NCBI RefSeq assembly: GCF_038024855.1
Contig: NZ_CP139089.1
Span: 868,001-932,000, forward strand
Source: Methylocella tundrae
Lineage (GTDB): Bacteria > Pseudomonadota > Alphaproteobacteria > Rhizobiales > Beijerinckiaceae
Length of the DNA stretch: 64,000 bases
Direction of reading: 5' to 3'
In this document: positions 59,603 through 64,000 of the stretch, one piece after another
Position numbering within the stretch: position 1 is the first letter of the stretch
Layout of the letters: each line of letters starts with the position of its first letter
Made by a program: the position numbers and the translations under genes
The notes under the pieces: generated by a model
What the model was told of the DNA's origin: nothing
Seen by the model: the letters and a program-made list of their open reading frames with translations, nothing else
Database searches by the model: none

Positions 59603-61123
59603 TTACTGCCCGCGCCTGGCCTGCGCCGCAAAACGCACCGCCTCTTCGGCGGCGCGAAACAGCGCCTGGGCTTTGTTCACGCATTCGCGCTGTTCATAGG
59701 CGGGATCGCTGTCATAGACGACGCCCGCGCCGGACTGCACATGCATCATGCCGTCCTTGACGATCGAGGTGCGCAGGATGATGCAGGTGTCCATCTCGCC
59801 CGAAGCGCCGAAATAGCCGATGCATCCGCCATAAATGCCGCGCTTGTCAGCCTCGAGTTCGTCGATGATCTCCATCGCCCGCACTTTCGGCGCGCCAGAG
59901 ACGGTGCCAGCGGGAAACCCGGCGCAAAGCGCGTCGATGGCGTCATGGGCGGCGCTGAGCCTGCCCTCGACATTGGAAACGATATGCATAACGTGACTGT
60001 AGCGCTCGATGACGAATTTATCGGTCACGCGGACAGAGCCGATTTCGGAGACGCGTCCGACATCGTTGCGGCCCAGATCGAGCAGCATCAGGTGCTCCGC
60101 GCATTCTTTTTCGTCGGCAAGGAGGTCCTGCGCCAGAGCGTCATCCTCGGCTTTGGTCTTGCCGCGCCAGCGGGTGCCCGCGATGGGACGGATCGTCACT
60201 TTGCCATCGCGCAGGCGAACCAGGATCTCGGGGCTGGAGCAGACAATCTGGAAGGGCCCGAAATCGAGATAGCACAGGAAGGGAGACGGATTGACGCGGC
60301 GCAAGGCGCGATAGAGCGCGAATGCGGGCAAGGCGAAAGGCGCCGAAAAGCGCTGCGACAGCACAACCTGAAAAATGTCGCCCGCGCGGACATAGTCCTT
60401 GGCGCGTTCGACCATCTCATGGAAGCGCTGCTTATCCGTATTGGAGCGCGGCGCCGTCGTCGAGAGCGCGGGGTCCGCGGCGATCGCCTCGTGCTGAAGA
60501 GGGCCTTCCAGCGTAACCGTCACAGCGTCGAGGCGCTCCAGCGCGCGCTCATAGGCCGCGCGAAAGGATTGTCCGGAAACGGGACGCAGCGGCGTCACCA
60601 CAAAAATCTCCTCCCGCACGGCGTCGAACACGACCATGATCGTCGGGCGCAACATCATCGCGTCCGGAACGCCGATCGGATCCGGCTTGGCGGCGTCAAG
60701 CTTCTCCATTTGCCGCGCCATATCATAGCCAAGGTAGCCGAATACCCCGGCCGCCATCGGTGGCAAATCCTCGGAGGCTTCGATCTGTGATTCGGCGATA
60801 AGTTCGCGCAGCGATTCAAGCGGCCGCGCGGCGCATGGCGAAAACGCGTCCGGATGCGAGAGGGCGCGCCGGTTGATTTCTGCTTTATCGCCGACCGTGC
60901 GCCAGACGATGTCGGGGTCAAGCCCGATCATTGAATAACGGCCGCGCGCCGCGCCTCCCTCCACCGACTCAAGGAGAAAGATGCGCCCTTCGCGTCCAGC
61001 CGACAGCTTCAGGAAGGCCGAAACCGGCGTCTCGAGGTCGGCGATGAGGCGCGCTGACACGAGACAAGGCTTGCCAGCCGCATAGCTCGCGGCGAAGGCC
61101 GCATGCGTCTCATCGGTCATCAT
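59603..61123 (-). CDS. trpE: Anthranilate synthase component I
   Basis: ATG 61123 is preceded by GAGGCCGAT; another ATG lies at 61120. The 506-residue protein carries the chorismate-binding core: VVLSQRFSAPF, PIAGTRWRGKTKAEDDALAQ, LLDLGRNDVGRVSEIGSVR, and AGTVSGAPKVRAMEIIDELE. It makes anthranilate with TrpG. It begins 7 bp after ppiD, with no room for a leader peptide, so no trpL attenuator is visible. Confidence 0.95.
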   Translation of the reverse strand: MMTDETHAAFAASYAAGKPCLVSARLIADLETPVSAFLKLSAGREGRIFLLESVEGGAARGRYSMIGLDPDIVWRTVGDKAEINRRALSHPDAFSPCAARPLESLRELIAESQIEASEDLPPMAAGVFGYLGYDMARQMEKLDAAKPDPIGVPDAMMLRPTIMVVFDAVREEIFVVTPLRPVSGQSFRAAYERALERLDAVTVTLEGPLQHEAIAADPALSTTAPRSNTDKQRFHEMVERAKDYVRAGDIFQVVLSQRFSAPFALPAFALYRALRRVNPSPFLCYLDFGPFQIVCSSPEILVRLRDGKVTIRPIAGTRWRGKTKAEDDALAQDLLADEKECAEHLMLLDLGRNDVGRVSEIGSVRVTDKFVIERYSHVMHIVSNVEGRLSAAHDAIDALCAGFPAGTVSGAPKVRAMEIIDELEADKRGIYGGCIGYFGASGEMDTCIILRTSIVKDGMMHVQSGAGVVYDSDPAYEQRECVNKAQALFRAAEEAVRFAAQARRGQ

Positions 61124-61130
61124 ATCGGCC

Positions 61131-63041
61131 TCAGTAAGCATCGGCCGCGCCGGTCGCCGCCGCGAGGGCCCGCATATTGACCTTGACGCCGAATTCATTC
61201 TGCAGCGCCCCTAGATATTGCGCCAGAAGATCGTCGGAATAGGTCTTCTTCACTTCACCGCCAATGGCGACGAGCGCCGGGTCCGCGAAGTCGATCGGGG
61301 GGACGACGGCGTCGAGGATCCTGAAGACGAGCCGGCCGCCATCATCAAGGCGCGCGGAGCCGACGCCCCCGACGCCGACATTGAACATCTGGGCGACGGC
61401 GTTCGCCGGCAGATCCTTGCCGCCGCTGCGTTTGACGTCATTGGCGTGCTTGACTTCGAGATTGCCTTCCGAGGCCGCGACCGAAGCGAGGGGTTCGCCA
61501 ACCTCCAGGCGCTTGCTCATGTCGACGGTCTTCGCCGACAAAAGCTTCGCCGTTTCATCGTCGCGCCACGCCTTTTCGACATCGGGCCGCGCTTCCTCGA
61601 AAGTCTTTTGCCGCGCCTTATCGATCTTGGCGACCTCAAACCATTGGTAACCGCCCTGCGGCAGCGTCAGCGTGTCATTGTCGACGCCGACATCGGAAAC
61701 AAAGGCAGCCTTGAGCAAAGCCGGCCCATTGGTCAGGCCGGCGACTGGGGCGCCGCTCGGGTTCTTCCCGGCGGCGTCGACGGCGGCGATCGTGCGGGCC
61801 TCGAGGCCGGCGCTTTTCGCGGCCTCGGCGAGCGATTTGCCCGAGGCGCGTTGATCCTCGATCGCGTCATGCAGCCGGCCGATCTCGGCGCGCGCGCGCT
61901 CGATGGCGATATCGCGTTTGATCTCGTCCGCCACCTCCGCGAAGGGCTTGACGCTCGAGGGCTCGATCTTCGTGACGCGGATAAGAGCGGCGCCAAAACG
62001 CGTCTTGACCGGAGCGCTGACGGCGCCCTCCGGCAGCGCAAAGGCGATGTCGGCGGCGTCCTTGTCGATCAACTGCGCGCGCGTCACCAGGCCGAGAGAG
62101 ACATCTTTCAGCGTCAATCCCCGATCCTTGACAATATCGTCGAAGCTCGCGCCCGCGTCGAGCTTGTCTCGCGCCGCCTTGGCCGCGGCGTCGTCGGGAA
62201 AAATGATCTGCTCGATGGCGCGCTTTTCGGGCGAGCCGAACTTGTCGCCCTTGGTTTCGTCGTATCGCTTTTGGGCGTCGGCGTCGGAGACGTTCTGAGG
62301 TGTGGCAATGGACTCCGGCGTCAGCGTCAATGTCACGAGGCTGCGATATTCGGGGGACGAATAACCAAGCTTGCGATCTTCGAAATATTTGCGCAGCTCA
62401 TCTTCCGGCGGCGATGCGACCGGACCCACGCTGGAGGCCGGAAGAATGACAAAATCCACGCTGCGGGTTTCCGCCTGGAAGCGATGGATCGCTTCCAGCA
62501 TGGCCTTCGGCAGCTGCAGTCCGGCGGTCAGCGGGTCGACGAGCTCATGGCGCAGGTAAAAGCCGCGCTGATCCCGCACGAAAGCCTTTTCGTTGAGGCC
62601 GTTGTCGCGCAAAAGCTCATCGAAGCGCGCATGGTCGAATTGCCCGTCGGGGCCTTTGAAAGACGGATCATTGGCGATCGCTTTGGCGATTTCGGAATCG
62701 TTCATGGCGAGTCCCAGCGCATGCGTCTCCTGGTTCAGCGCCGCTTCGCTGAGGAGACGCGACAACACCTGACGATCAAGGCCGAAGCGCTTCGCCTCTT
62801 CATTGGTGATGGCCCGTCTGGCCTGGCGCTGAACGCGTTGCAGTTCCGTCTGATAGGCATTGCGAAAGGTGTCGGTGGTGATCTCTTCGCCGCCGACCTC
62901 AGCCAACTTATTGGCGCCGAAGCCGCGGAAAATGTCGCCGATGCCCCAGATTGCGAAGCTGAGAATGATAAAGCCCATCACGATCGCCATGATGATGCGG
63001 CCGATCCAGCCCTGTGTTGCGGCGCGCATGGCTTCCAGCAT
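61131..63041 (-). CDS. ppiD: Periplasmic foldase PpiD (SurA N-terminal/PPIC)
   Basis: The 636-residue protein has one N-terminal membrane helix (WIGRIIMAIVMGFIILSFAI) then a SurA-type N-terminal helical domain, a parvulin-like region (FGSPEKRAIEQIIFPDDAAA) and a second C-terminal PPIC-like part. It helps fold exported proteins at the translocon. It is divergent from tpiA and leads the trp-moa operon, as in related genomes. Confidence 0.9.
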   Translation of the reverse strand: MLEAMRAATQGWIGRIIMAIVMGFIILSFAIWGIGDIFRGFGANKLAEVGGEEITTDTFRNAYQTELQRVQRQARRAITNEEAKRFGLDRQVLSRLLSEAALNQETHALGLAMNDSEIAKAIANDPSFKGPDGQFDHARFDELLRDNGLNEKAFVRDQRGFYLRHELVDPLTAGLQLPKAMLEAIHRFQAETRSVDFVILPASSVGPVASPPEDELRKYFEDRKLGYSSPEYRSLVTLTLTPESIATPQNVSDADAQKRYDETKGDKFGSPEKRAIEQIIFPDDAAAKAARDKLDAGASFDDIVKDRGLTLKDVSLGLVTRAQLIDKDAADIAFALPEGAVSAPVKTRFGAALIRVTKIEPSSVKPFAEVADEIKRDIAIERARAEIGRLHDAIEDQRASGKSLAEAAKSAGLEARTIAAVDAAGKNPSGAPVAGLTNGPALLKAAFVSDVGVDNDTLTLPQGGYQWFEVAKIDKARQKTFEEARPDVEKAWRDDETAKLLSAKTVDMSKRLEVGEPLASVAASEGNLEVKHANDVKRSGGKDLPANAVAQMFNVGVGGVGSARLDDGGRLVFRILDAVVPPIDFADPALVAIGGEVKKTYSDDLLAQYLGALQNEFGVKVNMRALAAATGAADAY

Positions 63042-63182
63042 GTCTTACTGATCTTTCTTTATCGCGAGAGTTGAGGCCAAGCTTGGGCCGGACGTTTACA
63101 AATTTGGTCGGGACTATAAGAAGGTGCGCCGGCGCTTGCAACGCGTCCGCGGCGCATGTCCAGCCTCAAAGCCGGAAGTTTT

Positions 63183-63971
63183 ATGATGGCATATAGACAA
63201 TCGCAGCCTCCCCGGCGACCCCTCGTCGCCGGAAACTGGAAGATGCATGGGCTTCGCAAGGATCTCGTCGAAGCGGAAAAGATCTGCGCGGCGACAGCCG
63301 CCGGCGAAGCGGGGCAGGCGGAAGTCGTGATCTGCCTGCCGGCGACTTTGCTGATCTCCGCGGCGCCGGCCTGCCGCAGCGCCGGCGTCGGACTTGGCGG
63401 CCAGCATTGTCACGATGAGCCGAGCGGCGCCTTCACGGGCGACATCTCCGCCGAAATGCTGAAAGATGCAGGCGCTTCTTATGTCATTCTCGGCCATTCC
63501 GAGCGGCGTTCCGGCCACAACGAGGGCAATGAAAGCGTCCGCGAAAAAGCCAGCGCTGCTTTGCGGGCCGGATTGACGGCGATTGTCTGCGTTGGCGAAA
63601 CACGGGCCGAACGAGAGGCCGGCGAGGCCTTGCCGGTCGTCGGCTCGCAGCTCACCGGCTCGATCCCGAAGAAATCCACGCCGGAAAGCCTCGTCATCGC
63701 TTACGAACCGGTCTGGGCGATCGGCACCGGCCTGACGCCGACTTTGCAGGACATCGCCGCGATGCACCGATTCATCCGCGAACGGATTGACGTCGATTTG
63801 CCGGGCATCGGCGACAGGATTCGCCTCCTTTACGGCGGATCGGTAAAGCCGGGCAACGCGGCGGATCTCCTGGGAGTCGAGGATGTCGACGGCGCCCTCG
63901 TTGGCGGCGCGAGCCTGACGGCGCGCGATTTCATGGCGATCGCCGGCGTTTATCGCGATTTCATCAGATAA
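63183..63971 (+). CDS. tpiA: Triosephosphate isomerase
   Basis: The 262-residue enzyme has GNWKMHG with the substrate-binding Asn and Lys, LGHSERR with the catalytic His, AYEPVWAIGTG with the catalytic Glu, and LYGGSVKPGNAADL. It interconverts dihydroxyacetone phosphate and glyceraldehyde 3-phosphate. ATG 63183 is followed immediately by a second ATG. The gene is complete in the window. Confidence 0.97.
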   Translation: MMAYRQSQPPRRPLVAGNWKMHGLRKDLVEAEKICAATAAGEAGQAEVVICLPATLLISAAPACRSAGVGLGGQHCHDEPSGAFTGDISAEMLKDAGASYVILGHSERRSGHNEGNESVREKASAALRAGLTAIVCVGETRAEREAGEALPVVGSQLTGSIPKKSTPESLVIAYEPVWAIGTGLTPTLQDIAAMHRFIRERIDVDLPGIGDRIRLLYGGSVKPGNAADLLGVEDVDGALVGGASLTARDFMAIAGVYRDFIR

Positions 63972-64000
63972 GAGCGGGCAAAAAGCGCCATCGCCCGCTT

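Noticed and set aside
61218..63074. A 618-codon open frame on the plus strand opposite ppiD
   Set aside because: It mirrors ppiD codons in GC-rich DNA; ppiD has clear domains and the mirror protein has none.
63042..63182. TTTACA and TATAAG boxes between ppiD and tpiA as a promoter
   Set aside because: They are only 14 bp apart, too close for a standard sigma-70 promoter.

Overview
The window is high-GC DNA from an alphaproteobacterium, most likely a member of the Hyphomicrobiales (Rhizobiales). The evidence is the host gene order on the right: an erpA/dgt divergent pair, argS, a SPOR-domain protein, scpA-scpB, and a ppiD-trpE-trpG-trpD-trpC-moaC-moeA block. Genus cannot be fixed from sequence alone.

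Positions 1 to about 40207 are one prophage. All its late genes run left to right apart from one small gene on the minus strand. It is entered inside a P4/D5-type primase-helicase gene, so its left end, including any integrase and repressor, lies outside the window. Its right end is a 45-nt 3' piece of a proline tRNA gene (40163-40207), the footprint of integration into tRNA-Pro. The order is: replication remnant and a repeat-rich possible origin (1-1800); small early or unknown genes (1805-3497); packaging and a lambda-type head (TerS, GpA-type TerL, gpW, portal, S49 protease with nested scaffold, decoration protein, capsid E; 3617-11465); neck and a Mu-type contractile tail (sheath, tube, frameshifted chaperone, tape measure, gpN, gpP, gp45-gp48; 11471-24325); a mosaic fibre/spike region (24335-32760); exported SGNH hydrolase, RlpA-like protein and glycosyltransferase (32766-35876); a lysis block (lysozyme, holin-like and spanin-like proteins; 35880-38096); and a metallophosphoesterase plus a deoxynucleotide kinase (38093-40089). 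The virion would be a lambda-headed, Mu-tailed temperate myovirus.

Between the prophage and intact host genes are two insertion sequences, an IS701-family and an IS5/IS427-type element. They are stacked end to end on the same CTAG target and sit against a 5'-truncated AtzE-like amidase gene.

The host segment (43.7-64 kb) holds a large exported protein of unknown function, erpA, a dGTPase-like gene, argS, a SPOR protein, the ScpAB condensin subunits, an aquaporin, the tryptophan/molybdopterin operon with an azoreductase-like gene inserted, the foldase ppiD and, divergently, tpiA.

The most unusual signals are: nested inverted arrays of GGAGGGTT repeats beside the primase; a ~103-bp intercistronic cassette present twice in the prophage, each copy starting at the stop codon of the gene before it; a C-terminal peptide signature shared by three different phage proteins; a T_TTT_TTT slippery site in the tail chaperone gene; a secreted Cys-rich gene on the opposite strand inside the late operon; and the two ISs sharing one target.
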